Assembly (NCBI RefSeq): GCF_036324505.1
Contig: NC_086354.1
Span: 18,476,707-18,540,706 of the forward strand
From: Eleginops maclovinus
Taxonomy: Eukaryota; Chordata; Actinopteri; Perciformes; Eleginopidae
DNA length: 64,000 bases
Reading direction: 5' to 3'
A program made the translations under genes and the position numbers. Shown here piece by piece: positions 1 to 26,500 of the stretch. Position 1 is the stretch's first letter. Each line of letters begins with the position of its first letter. The notes under the pieces are model-generated. The model worked only from the letters and a program-made list of their open reading frames with translations. It did not search any database and was not told the DNA's origin.

Positions 1-455
1 AGGAAAGATCAGACAAAACCAAGGACACAAACATTTCAGATGTTGTTATGGTTGCCTTTCATGTGAATTGCGAGATCAGTTTGAGACGTTAAAAAAATAT
101 TCTAATGAAAACAGGTGCGACTATATTCAGCTGGTGACGTTATTCACAAGCATTGCTGTTCAAAGGAATCGCAAACAGAAACAAGTTTTTGTTAATCGTG
201 TTCAAAATCCTTTTCAGTTGAGAGACTCAGATGTACGAGTCTAATCTGAGTACTTGAACGCAGCAATATTCTTCCTTTGGCCTCGTCGGGTCCTCTGCTC
301 CTCGGATCTAGTCCGGCTTTTGTTGTGTGTCTTTCAGGGCAGCCTGACCCATCAGCGGGCGGTGATTTCTGGATAATTTATCTGCTTTGCTTGCCTCTCA
401 CTGCGCCATATTACACAGCCTTTGTCCCCCTGCTCCGAGTTCTCGGTTAAAGGAA

Positions 456-461
456 TATAAA
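456..461 (+). promoter_or_regulatory. yes1: TATA-like box upstream of yes1 first exon
   Basis: A TATAAA hexamer lies about 190 bp before the strong donor at 653. If used, it would place transcription start near 485-490 and give a first exon of about 165 nt. The hexamer is common in AT-rich DNA, so this is a position-based guess. No initiator or CpG island was confirmed. Confidence 0.25.
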
Positions 462-486
462 GGATCCCAGTGGAGGACTTTGGGCT

Positions 487-652
487 GGGGAAGTAGTTAT
501 CGGTATGGGACAGACCGTAGACTGAGATTCCATGTGAGAGCTGCTGTTTCCACTCCTTTTGGTTGCAACGTGAAACAAAAACGTGCAGGACAACACAAAG
601 ATCACAGGACGCATGTAGCCGAGGCACAACAACTGCAAAGGTCGCTTTTAAG
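487..652 (+). other. yes1: yes1 exon 1, untranslated (5' UTR), approximate start
   Basis: The sequence around 270-652 is richer in GC than the flanks and ends in AAG followed by GTAAGG, a near-ideal donor at 653-654. Vertebrate YES1 has a non-coding first exon followed by a long intron, and the next recognisable exon begins at 10041. The 3' edge is well defined. The 5' edge is only inferred from the TATA-like hexamer. ORFs seen here on both strands show no family resemblance and are not considered coding. Confidence 0.4.
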
Positions 653-1481
653 GTAAGGAGTTGCTCGTCTAAAAAGTAGCATTTTGTCTTGGAAGTGTGC
701 GAGAAGGGCCTGGTTGTGCTGTGACACTCGGAGAAAGTTTAGGAAAAGAGATCAGTAGAGTTTTGTTGGTGTTTTTAGTTGTAATAAAAGTATGTTTCAT
801 TGTGATTCCCGAAGCAGGACTTGGGTTTAAGGGGTTGTTTCCTTTCATTTGATGGGAGGAGAAAACAATGAGACTCCCTACCCGCCCGGAACAATGCTAG
901 ATAGCTGCATTTGCACAATGAGTGATCCATGGAATAAGCACAATAGCAAAACAATTCCCCTTTCTGTAACTTGTTTAGCCTAAATGTACGTTTGTGTGTT
1001 GAGTGTTTTTTAAAATCACATTAGAAACTTCAAAATCCTTTCTATACTCCTTTCTTTCTGTCTCACCCAATCTCTCTCTCTCTCTCCACACTATCAGCTG
1101 CTTCAGGCCTCAGCTGTTTAAGGCCTTTATTGCAAGACATTGAACATTAAAACGGAGCTTCCAAAATGACAAATCATTGTATTTAAAGCCATTTGCACTA
1201 GTGTCCAATTCCATTCTTGCATGCTTTTTATTGGGGTGATGCAACTTCACTTCCTCAGATTTGCACACGCCAAAGAATCATGTGTGTGGGATGATAAAGT
1301 GCAGGAAAGCTGTTGTAATGGTGTGTGTTCAAATAGTCCCTGTCCCAAATCGTGCATGTGTTGGTTGTGGGTGCTTATATACTCCGGTGCCACAGTAATC
1401 CTCCTCTATGGTAATCCCTCTGCTAGTACAGACCCAGTTGGCTGGACAGTCACACACATACACACTTATACAAAACCACAC

Positions 1482-1529
<48 letters not shown>

Positions 1530-3128
1530 CTGGAAAACAGAGGGCTGTTGGCAGAGGAGTGAGGAGCGCTAACAGGTGGTGCTGGCCTGGGATCAGGGAC
1601 TTGAGTTTTAACTTGAGGCTTTAAGGATCCTTGCATACTCTTCAAATGTCCTCATAGCACAAATGAGACTGTACTATATCATTATAGTGTGCTGATTAGA
1701 GACTTCCATCTTCTCCTGCCCCTGCCAAAAGCTAAAAGTCATAACGTCACACACTCACATGTTTGCAAACTGAACAAATATTTGTTTTTGCATGAGAGAA
1801 AAAGACTCCTCATATTTCAGATATCCTCAGTCAGCAGAGAGAACAAGAGAAGCTTCTCTATTTTATAGCCTGAAGATGGCCTTTCCTCTCACTCTAGCCA
1901 TTGACAGGCACAGCAGGTGGCCTCAGTGGCATGAATGGATTCGGAAGGAAGTTCCTCTCTTCCCCCGCGCTGGCCCCCTCCTCTCGCTGTGTGATTGGCA
2001 GGGATGGCAGGCTGCCCTGAAGATAACAGCTAGCTGCGCCTCAGAGAGTGTGCCAGAGCAGTTACTGGGTTATCCTTCAGTAGCCGTTTGCAGACCCTGG
2101 TTCCTCTTCACATCTCTGTGATTGTGGGCAGAAGTCTGTCAACTTAGCTTCCCGGTTTATGCGCAGGATTTATCTTTCAGAGCATGAGCAAGTTCCGCTT
2201 GTGGATTTCACATTCACCGCTTTGCCTCAAGGCATGTAAAACTCTCAAAGGCTGTAACACGAATTCTAAATCGTAAGTTGATGCAGTGCTGAAATGATTG
2301 ACTGAGAACAACATTGAAGTGATCAGTGTGTCATCTGAAAAGCCAATATTCACTGCTTTCACCTTCCTAAATGTGAGGATTTACTGCTTCTCTGAGGTTT
2401 ATATTGTTATAATTTGAAGACAAAACAATAACAATTCAAGATGTTGCCTTTTTGATCTGGGAAATGCTGATACATGAATCACCAGTTTCATACATTTTGC
2501 AGCTGAAATGATTAAGCAATGAAACTTTTTGCACAGAAATGGTTTAATCCCAGCATCCCAGTTTTTCTCTTACAAGGATTGATAAGCTTAAATAATGTTG
2601 TTGATACAATACCTGCTTTGAAATACTGATATCTAAATCTGACCTTCCTTGACAACTAGTGACGACATGCCTTTTTCCTCACCCTGTGCACCAGTGATGT
2701 AGCATGGTGCTGTAGTAGCAAGCATCTCAGCTGGGTGTGGTCACACTACAACAGACCACACCTGACTAAACCCAGCGGTTATAATTTAATGTGGTCAGAC
2801 TTGGCGGGCAGAGACGGAAAAATGTCCTCATTTGTCCTCAAAAATACACAATGTTGTTGGGGCGTGTTACTTCAGGTAACGAAGATTTGATAAATGCGAG
2901 TCGAGTTGGAGTAATGTAATTTAACCACTAAACTCCATAATCTTTCTTTCACGCGCAATTCCTTATTTTGTCTTATTTCAGAAAGATTACGAGGTAAACG
3001 GATAGTGTGCTTGCATTTGTCTGATTGGTAGGGCGTCTAATTGTGCTTTTGTAAAAGCGGTTAACCTTCTGCACAATCCTGCGTTGTTTTACTGGAAAGC
3101 CCTTGCATTGACACTCCTACTGTTCAAT
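653..3128 (+). other. yes1 intron 1, 5' part: CA repeat, no gene seen
   Basis: It holds a (CA)n microsatellite near 1477-1528 and a short (TC)n run near 1071-1086. A moderately GC-rich patch at 1870-2110 carries an ORF without recognisable similarity. It could contain regulatory DNA. I see no exon with family support. Confidence 0.5.
1477..1528. repeat. (CA)n microsatellite
   Basis: About 26 CA dinucleotides with one CG interruption at 1485-1486, preceded by looser CA-rich sequence from 1451. Confidence 0.95.
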
Positions 3129-3142
3129 GTCATCCGCAAAGT

Positions 3143-3540
3143 CCATCCATCTTCTCCCACTTATCCGTCAGGGTCGAGGAGAGCCCCAAACTTCTCTTTC
3201 CCTGGCCACATCAACCAGCTCTGACTGGGAGATTCCAAGGCGCTCCCAGGCCAGCAAAGAGATATAATCCCTCCACCTGGTCCTAGGTCTACCCCTCGGT
3301 CTCTTCCCAGCTGGACGTGCCTGGAACACCTCCCTAGGGAGGCGCCCAGGTGGCATCCTCACTAGGTGCATGAACCACCTCAACTGGCTCCTTTCAACGC
3401 GAAGGAGCAGCGGTTCTACTCCGAGTCCCTCCCGGATGACTGAACTTCTCACCTTATCCCTAAGGGAGATGCCAGCCACCCTGTGGAGAAACCCCATTTC
3501 GGCCGCTTGTATCCGCAATCTCGTTCTTTCGGCCATGACC
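3143..3540 (-). mobile_element. 5'-truncated non-LTR retrotransposon (LINE) 3' fragment with target-site duplication
   Basis: On the - strand it encodes the tail that follows reverse transcriptase in abundant teleost LINEs. Recognisable pieces are RIQAAEMGFLHRVAG, VRSSVIREGLGVEPLLLRVE, RPRGRPRTRWRDYI and a final AREREVW before a stop near 3168. The copy then ends in a GATGGATGGA-type tail at 3143-3152. It is flanked by 14-nt direct repeats differing at one base (3129-3142 and 3541-3554), as expected for target-primed insertion. Only about 400 bp of the 3' end inserted, so it is non-autonomous and dead. The clade is not assigned. Confidence 0.85.
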
Positions 3541-3554
3541 GTCATCCACAAAGT

Positions 3555-6500
3555 TTGTTTACAAAAAAGGTTTTTCACATATTCTAAAATCCTATAATGA
3601 AGTATGTTATTTCTATAGTATTTCAGAACCCTGTGAAGTGTGTTGGAGTCTGACAAGCCTTTAAACACATTAATCTTAAACTCCCACCGGACTTTCTGGA
3701 ATGTATTTCATGCCTCATTGGTACCCACCCTCCTCCAAAACATCTCTGGTTTCGATGTCCGCTTCTTCCTTTCAACTAAGAGAGGTCATTGCAGCTATAT
3801 AACTATAGAATAATGTTGCAGTAATATATAACTCAAACGATCAAGACAGGTTCAGGTTTAGTGTAAAAGCCTTAGTGTCTTGCTTAGCCTAACTGTGCAA
3901 AAACCTCAATTCATGTTATAAATGTACTGAACTTACAACCTTTACAAGTGCGTTAGTTTTGTGACAGCAAAATCCCCGGCTCAAAGGTCGACAGGCCGTT
4001 CCCAGAACACTCAAAGTTGCATCTTATCTTATGAGTCAGGTTAACGACAGTTCAGAGCTGCGTCACCATTGATTAATGCATTACAACATATTAGCCGAAG
4101 ATATCCCATTTACACCTTGGTTATCAAAACTCACAGAAATATCACAGCAGATCTTCTGTAGCGTGTGTGTGATAAAGCTAAATAAAGAGGGACTATGAGA
4201 GCATGAACATTTGCGTAAATGACAGATTTTTCTTTTGCACCTATTGAGCTACTTTTGAGCTTTCTGCTTGTCTATAACATGTTCCTAACTTTGCATGACT
4301 GTGTCTGATTTTTAGAAATAAAAAAACGCTCTCTAGTACATGTGAGTTTGTCATGAGACATTTTGGTATTAGTTCACCTGCGTGTAAGGGCCAGGTTGTA
4401 GTAGAAATAATAATAATAAAGAATACATTGGTCTGTGGGATGTGTTCCGACCCTGGCAGTAGTGACAGTTTATTGTTCTTGTTTTGTTTTTTAATTCAGA
4501 GTGAAGAAAGCAAATTTTCAGATGGTTCATCCTTGAATATTATATTTTTCACGATGCATTGGTTGTTCACATTAAAGAGATTGTTATTTTGCAGCTGGCC
4601 AATCCACTGTAGTGTAGGGTCGAATGTCAGATTGTTGGTTTTGGAAGGTTACAGAAAAAACATTGTCCCAAAGTGATTAGAGAAAGGGGTTTCCAAAGGT
4701 ATTTGACCATCACTGATTACAAACTACACTGGCCCCTTAAGGCAAACAGTTTGGCGTGGTTACGTGTAGTGCCTCGGCTTCTTCCTCCTGAATGTTGCCT
4801 GCATGCCAGCTACAGCCAAAGCTTCCCCCCCTGCAGCTCTCCAGCATTGTGGTTTTCAGCCCTGTGGGAAGCAGCAGCCTGTGTCTCCTTAATCTGACAC
4901 GGCATCACTGGCAGTCTGGCACACAGCCTCACATGTCTCATGTCCTTGGATACGATCTGGCTCTAGCATTTGTTTGAACACATACCACTGCCTTTCGTGT
5001 GCTCGGGTACAGTATGCCTGGAAGAAAAGTTATTCACAAATCTGTGTGGGAGTATGTTCATGAATTCCCTTCCCCAGCGTGTCATATTCAATGCATCTTG
5101 TTTTGAATTTCTGAATATTGTGTGTCTCTTGTGTGGTAAAATGAACCCTTGAACTCATACAATTATGTTTGTTTTGTAAATATGATTTAAATTGTATATC
5201 TTTAAGGACCAAGTTTTATGAGTGTTAAAAAAAAAAGCAGTTTCATTAAATCCATGACCCACATCTCTGTATGAGCTTGAGGCGGTATTTACTGCGTTCC
5301 CTCAGAGCCACCAAAAGAATGACACACATTTTTCCAGCTAATCTCATTGTGTGTATAACAGCCTCATTCAGGAAACCATCTGAGAGAGGATACAGTAATC
5401 TGCCTGTAATTTGATCTGCTGTGAGGTCAATTTGAGCCTTCATTAGTTTTGTAGATTAGTCTCACAAGAGAGATCATTCTCTTTACTGCAAATATATCTC
5501 ACTCGGTTGAACATGGATGTCTTTTTTTCCCATGACAAAAACATGTAATTGGATGACAGTAAAATCTGAAATTCTCAAAGCTTGTAGGATAGTCCAGCGG
5601 TAGAGGGGGTGGTGGATACCCACAGAGGAATCCCATGCACTGCACGTCCTTGACATTCTCCAAGGTGGTTTGCATAACTCCATCAACAATTACTACAAGA
5701 TTAAATACAACCTTTCCATTCATAAGAGATGTAGTTGCTAATATATCCTTTCTAGAGATGTATCTATAATTTAGTTATGATTTTTTAATCTTAGCACTTC
5801 TTGGTTTGATCGATCGTTGGGTGTCGTTGGTACCACCACTGAAAGGACAGCGTGTCTCTGCCATGATTAGCATTTGTGCTGCTCAGTGTTGTTAGCATGT
5901 GTATGGGGTTGCATAGTTCAGGGGATTGTGAGTGTGCTGTGCTCTGTGGGAAGCAGCTCAAGGTACTTTCTCTTTGAGCATAACAAAAGGTAGATGAGGC
6001 TGACAAAAGAATTCATCGAAAGCCTTTTTCTCCGGAGAGGTGGCCTTTTCTGTTATGCTCAGGGCGCCGTTCTCCATGGGTGATTCACTAAGGAGTTTCA
6101 AAAACTACTGTAGAAAGAGTTAAAGTGGAACTCAGAGGATTGAGATGGTTTAAAAAGAGAACTTGGCTTATTTATGTGCTTTTTGGAATCGAGTATGAAC
6201 CTGATATTTGACTCTGGATGGCCTCAAAGGTTATTATGAGTCCTTATTTATTCTACATCTTTGCCCTAAAGAAAGAGCTGGTTAATTCCTGTAGAGCAAG
6301 AATACTTAGTTATATCATTAAGAAGGACACCCCTCATTGCTTTCTATCAATGGCATCCTTCTTGTAATAAATCACTCTTTTTAAAATTATATCCCTAAAT
6401 CCACTCTGGCTTTTGCTGTAGGCAATGCGTGGTATGCCTTGAACCAAAAGGGAAGATATCCGAAGGGAAACTTGTTGGCGTTGAAACAGTTGGACACGCC

Positions 6501-8985
6501 GGATCATGCGCCGGCCCTGTGGGCTCACTCCGACTTGCAATCTATTCATAGCCATTTTAGGAGCGAATCATCTGGGTGTATATTAGTGAAAATAGGAGAG
6601 GTTGCCAATCTTTTAGGGCGGGGAGTTTTTAATGTGTCATTCTACCTATAATTGTATGACAGCATTTGGTGACCTGACATAAAGTGAAACTGCTGATTAC
6701 TAAGACGGGTTTTAAATTGTCATCACTGACCCAATTTCAGGCAAAGTCTTCTAATCATCATGATTGTAGTTGGAGATCCAGATAGTTAGCTTACAATTTT
6801 AAAGCTAATGTGTTACATAGTAGAACATGATGCTCACGTACCTGCTAGTTAACAGTGAACCTGTGTACTCGCACTCATGACGATCACCAGAAGTCCGGTT
6901 TCATTAGGCTTAGCCTCAGTCTGGAGTATTTTCTTCCAGAGGATTTGAATCAATGATCACCTCTTTAAACTACAACAACACTCTCCCACCTTGTATTCAT
7001 CCAGGTCAGACGTGTGTTTGTTGTAGTGTTAACTTTGTTGTCAGCATTAAGCGTTTTGGACATTTGGCATCAAGTGGTGGTTGACACGTGCGACAGGATG
7101 AGGTCAAAGGTGACTGCCATGTTTACGTTGACTCCTGCTCTGATGTCTGTGGCTTTTACTTTGACGTTGGTTTGGTTTAGCCTTCTTTAGAGATATGGTG
7201 CAACACAGTTAACTCCAGGTGGCTCAAAGCACTTGACCGAGGCTGCAAGTAAAAGTTACTGTATTTCCATCACTGCTTTGTAAGATCAAGAAACACTGAC
7301 TGCTGAAAAGAGCAGACATGTTTCATGTTGCACTGCATATCAACCAACATCAACAAAGTGCCAGGACAAGTAGTGCTGTCATGCTCACACTGCTCGCGTG
7401 CTGTCGTCACCAGCTGTTACTGTCTCTGCTAACAATCCTGTGGAGTGTGCATGCTTTCCGAAAAGGCCTTATTCATGTCTAATTGGACTAATTAACTGGC
7501 CAATCTGTATGTGTAGGAGGGACTGACTATACTTATTTATGAGAAATAATATAATTTCATCCTCCTTCACTTCTTATTACACATTTTGTATCTGGCATGT
7601 AGACACAAAGAGGCAGGATAACAAACAAGAGGTCAATCTTTGTAGAGTGAAAGCAAATACAAATAGTGATCAATTTAGCAAACAACTATATTTTCAAGAA
7701 CCATTGTAATTCCGACTTCAAAACAAGGACTCTCCTGTGCAGCATCAATCTGTATCTCTTTAAAAGTGCAAAGTTTACTTAATATTAATTAATCTCCATC
7801 CAATATTCTCACCCTGTCTATCACTGCTGTTCATTTCCGCTGCCTCAGCATTGGCTCTCAGTCAATAACGTTTGTCAATGGGAGGAAGTCAATACACCCT
7901 CCATCTAAAATGGGTAATCCATACATTGATTGTTGACCCTCATTAGGTTTTAGTTCTATTGCTGCCCTTCACAGACCTAAGCCCCTATTTCAGTGGAGAA
8001 TCAATTATTTTTTTCTTTACCAAGGATTTAGTTTGAGCTCCAGTTTGATAGAAAAAAGAACATCAGTACAAACTTTAGCATCTCATAAAGGAAGACCGCG
8101 CTTTAGTATTGGACATTTCACTTCTTTGGGATGTGTGACTTTTTTCCTCAGTCTGAGAAGCACAACCAGTTCATGTCACAGGCAAATCAGAGTCCTTAGA
8201 AAAAGGTATGACAGTAAGCATGAAGTACAACAGAAAGCTTCCCTAACAAATGTTTGCTTAAAATGATGAAACTTATAACAAAATAAAGAAACAAACAAAG
8301 TCCAAGTATGCAAATGCACTCAAACATAACCCCATATTTGTGCCTAGTTTTAGCTTTAGAAGGCCAAACTCAGGATGATGAATGTAAAATAAAGCCACAA
8401 AATACTTTGCAATCCACAGAAAAATGGACACATAACCCACTTGCATCAGTAGATGGCCTAAAGCCTTTTTAAAGCAAAGTCAGCTGCTCTGTGCCACTGG
8501 GAAATAAAAGCTGGCCTCTGTCTTCTCTTTTCTGCCTCAGCTTTTATGAGACTGCAGTCTATGAATGACACTGCTGCAACAAATCTGTCACTGAAGGACA
8601 TTTGAACCTATGTCCTAGCATTTTACAAATGCCTGGATGTGAGTCATTGACAGTGGATCAGTCTCGGACTGGAGCGAGCAAGTGGCAGCTTGTTTTTATG
8701 GGCAGTTGGAAAGACACACATATAAAAAAAAAAACTTGACATGAGGCTAAAGGTGACAGAAAAATAAAGAGACAGAGCAGGCTCCGAAGATGGTGGGGTC
8801 AACTCATGACAACAAGTACACACTCAAACAATTATAAAAGGACATTTATTTATTTGACAACAGATAGTATTCGTGTGAATACATCAACAACAACCTACTG
8901 CTTTTCATAATAAATAAATCATTAACATAAACAATCCAAATCTTTCTTTCCAAACACCAGACTGATCTTGATCCCTAGATGCATT

Positions 8986-9029
<44 letters not shown>

Positions 9030-10040
9030 GCCATACCCACACACAGGGTCTCGTATATCAGAAAGCTAAGGAGGAGAGAGCACTGGCTCTTACCACCGAA
9101 AGTCTTTATCCCCTGTGTGTCAGAGATAGTGTGATCACAGGGAGAGCAGAAATGGCCACAGGCTGTAACAGAATCTAGTTTCCTGCTCGGCTAGCTTGAC
9201 AGGCCTTTGTTGGGACTTGTGAAATTATGTGAGGTCATCCGTTGGCATGCAGTCTTCGGTTTCTGCATGGGAGAGTTCTGCCAAGACCACCCCTGGAAAA
9301 AAAAAGCTCCAGGGTAGTATGTTAAATATGATCATTATTTATCTCCAATTGCGACACAAGCTCAGCCCCCATGGAAAAAAGACCCAGCTCATGATGTTTA
9401 GCTTCTGCTGCCAATTTAAACACCAAAACGCTCTTGACTTTTGGATACCTGTTTGTTTTCAATGTTAATGATTACATTTGGGACTGCTCCAATCTGGGCA
9501 AAAGTTGACAAAAGTATAGAGATGAAAACAAGTGTGTGGTGGTGATTTGTTGGATTTATGCTGATTGTAAACCTGATAAGACACTATCAAGATTTGAAAC
9601 ACTGCACTGTAAACTTAGCAGGAGATCTGATGGTTTAAACAAAACTAGTTTTATGAAGACATGCGTTTCAATAATCTGAGCTTTAGACAACTTTCAATTG
9701 CAGTTGTATTGCAGGCAGAGTTATTTTTGGTTTTATAGCTTCTGTTGCAGTCCATTTGTTTGGAGTTAAATGTTCTAAATCTTATCACGCCAAGAGTATT
9801 TGTTAATTGTATCTCAGGGTGCATTCACGGTTGGGTTTGGTACAGTGTTGTACTAATGCATCCAAAGCTTTTGTTTAATTCACATTTCAAGGCATTAACA
9901 GCAGAGGTAATGCATTAAGAATACAAGATTTGTGACCGTAAACACTTAGACCAACAAAAAGGGCTGGATAGAGACTGTAATATGAAGACCAAAGCACAGT
10001 TAATCACGTTATGAGTCCTTCCTCTCCTCCCTCTCTGCAG
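3555..10040 (+). other. yes1 intron 1, 3' part: no gene seen
   Basis: AT-rich intronic DNA with many short chance ORFs and no exon that joins in phase to yes1. A CA microsatellite lies at 8987-9024. No coding family or RNA gene was recognised. Confidence 0.5.
8987..9024. repeat. (AC)n microsatellite
   Basis: An uninterrupted run of 19 AC units, followed by further CA-rich sequence to about 9045. Confidence 0.95.
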
Positions 10041-10048
10041 GCTTGACG

Positions 10049-24499
<14,451 letters not shown>

Positions 24500-26213
24500 T
24501 CAGGGGGGAGGGTTTTTTGGGGGTTGAACTCAGGCTTCATACAGAGGTACATCAGTGCAGAGAAAAAGCAGGGACAACAGAGGACTTCAACATGGGAAAA
24601 AGTCTTGATGAGGCTGCAGAGGGAAAAAGGTTTTAAAGCTACAAACTAGTCCACAGCCACCCTGGTGTATCTGCAGGAGCAAGAAGAAAATGTTTTCCGA
24701 AGTAGAAGGATGTCCCTTGGCTAATCAGGGACCAAATGTTTGGGAAATGTCCAACTGTGCAGATTGGTGCTGGTACTTTAAGCTTTGGGAAGCCTGCTAA
24801 TCAGAATAATCCACATGGACTGGCCACAACACTGTGATCTAAAAGAGAGGGGTTGTCTCCTAATTTTAAATCAATGGCTACTTGCAGACGCACCATTTTT
24901 TAAACTTTTTTAAATGATACATGCCCCCTCTCCTCTAATTCAACCCCAATTTATTTTACACAGTTCTTTGATATTGAAGTCAAGATCTTTTGTATGTACA
25001 TGAGTTTGGTTTTTAAATGCACGTTGATGGGTTTTGTTTCTGACCTACGACACTGGTTGAAATGTCAGTGTGTGCTGCGTCTGTAAAGCTGTGATGGAGC
25101 AGGTGTGAGGAGGAGGAGTAAATGGACCGGTTGTACTTCATGGATGAACGAATGTATGGATAGATCAAAGCAGGTGTACATACAGTATGTGCGAAGATGT
25201 ATTTTTAGCAGGTGTGACCAGGTGGATGAGTGAGAACATGAGAATGCCGTGTTTAAAAATCCTACAAATTATATTTAATACGGTCGCTTTAAAGGCAAAT
25301 CACATCGATTTTTTTTTTTTAATATGCTTTTTTAATTTAAACGGGGACTTGAAATCATAAAGAGCTATTTTGATAATATTCATGTGCGATAACTTTTTTC
25401 CTGTTTAACATTTTATAAATGTTTTGAATATCAGCTGTGAAATTTAAGTATGTTTGAGTAGTTATCAAAAATTAGCATCTTGGTGCATATTTTAGATTGC
25501 TGTAAAAGAATCTTAACAAAGTTGCACACACCTACACCGTTTTAAAATTAGATCTTTTCACATGATCATGTAAATCACACATGCTGCTGTAGTATTTCTG
25601 TCTGTTCGTCTCAGTAAAATCCCACCAAACTAAAACATAACATGCCTTTTTATTTTAATGAATTCTCAGTCAGCTGGAGGGAATCCTTTAATCTAAATCC
25701 AACAACACAAAACAAATATTTTCATTTGTAAATGCACCTATGCAAAGTCATCCAGCCACGTGTTAAGAAACAAAAGCTCTCAAGTGGCATTTGCTGTGTG
25801 TAGCTCCCCTTTATGGTTTTCATTCTTTAATTCCAGATTGTAGAGATGATGGATCACTTCTGGAGTGGAGTTAGTAATACCAGACAAAACAAACACCTTG
25901 CACACACAGTGGTCAGGTCAGGAACTTTAGTGCTTTTATAGATGATATAAAAGTCCAATAAAAAGTTCCTTAAAGTCACATCCACTGTCTGTCAAGCGGT
26001 GTGAGGGGAAATCATTCGATAGGTGATAAAAAAGGATCGGACAAAGATGTGAATTTTTTTTCTTTTTATCTTTGTGTTTCACTCACAAGCTAATATGTGA
26101 TTGTTCCCTGAAAATGGAACTTGAACTGGTGGGGAGATGATAATAAAATACTGAGAATGGTAACTAATATGATTTTGTACAGAAAAAAATAAAGGTTTTT
26201 TTCTCAAAGGAGT
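24500..26213 (+). other. yes1: yes1 3' UTR (approximate end)
   Basis: AT-rich non-coding sequence follows the stop codon. Candidate AATAAA signals lie at 25957-25962, 26142-26147 and 26188-26193. The last is followed by a T-rich stretch and fits an end near 26210. No ORF of interest is present. Confidence 0.6.
26188..26193 (+). terminator. yes1: Polyadenylation signal AATAAA, yes1
   Basis: This is the last AATAAA on the + strand before the convergent clul1 3' end, followed within 15 nt by a GT/T-rich element. The upstream copies at 25957 and 26142 could give shorter transcripts. Confidence 0.5.
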
Positions 26214-26353
26214 CCTTTAGCCTCCTCTTGTTCTTTGCAAGCAGCATCGATCCTCTCTCAGATTCAGCCTGCGCCGAGGATCACGTCTTCGACAACTCGG
26301 CTTCAAGAAGCTCAACGTGGCCTTTTATAAATCACTCAGGGCTTATTTGGTAT

Positions 26354-26359
26354 TTTATT
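26354..26359 (-). terminator. clul1: Polyadenylation signal AATAAA, clul1
   Basis: This is the only well-placed AATAAA on the - strand after the clul1 stop, giving a 3' UTR of about 140-150 nt. Its cleavage point would fall about 120 bp from the convergent yes1 end. Confidence 0.5.
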
Positions 26360-26481
26360 TTACAACAGCTATGTAGTACATTTTCTTCATTTTACATTCA
26401 ATAAATAGGAATGATTGAAATGGTTTGTATACAGGAGCACAAGCTAGTTCTACTCAAAGTGCTGGAAAAGGAGACTGTAGT

Positions 26482-26500
26482 TTACTCATCCTCGTCGTAC
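26482..26500 (-). CDS. clul1: clul1 exon 9: last six codons and stop
   Basis: This 19-nt coding end follows a TTTTTCACAG acceptor. It completes Arg and adds YDEDE then TAA at 26484-26482. Short terminal coding exons like this are easily lost by gene predictors. Confidence 0.85.

Noticed and set aside
1792..2121. 109-codon + strand ORF as an alternative yes1 exon
   Set aside because: No family similarity, and no convincing donor or acceptor pair in phase.
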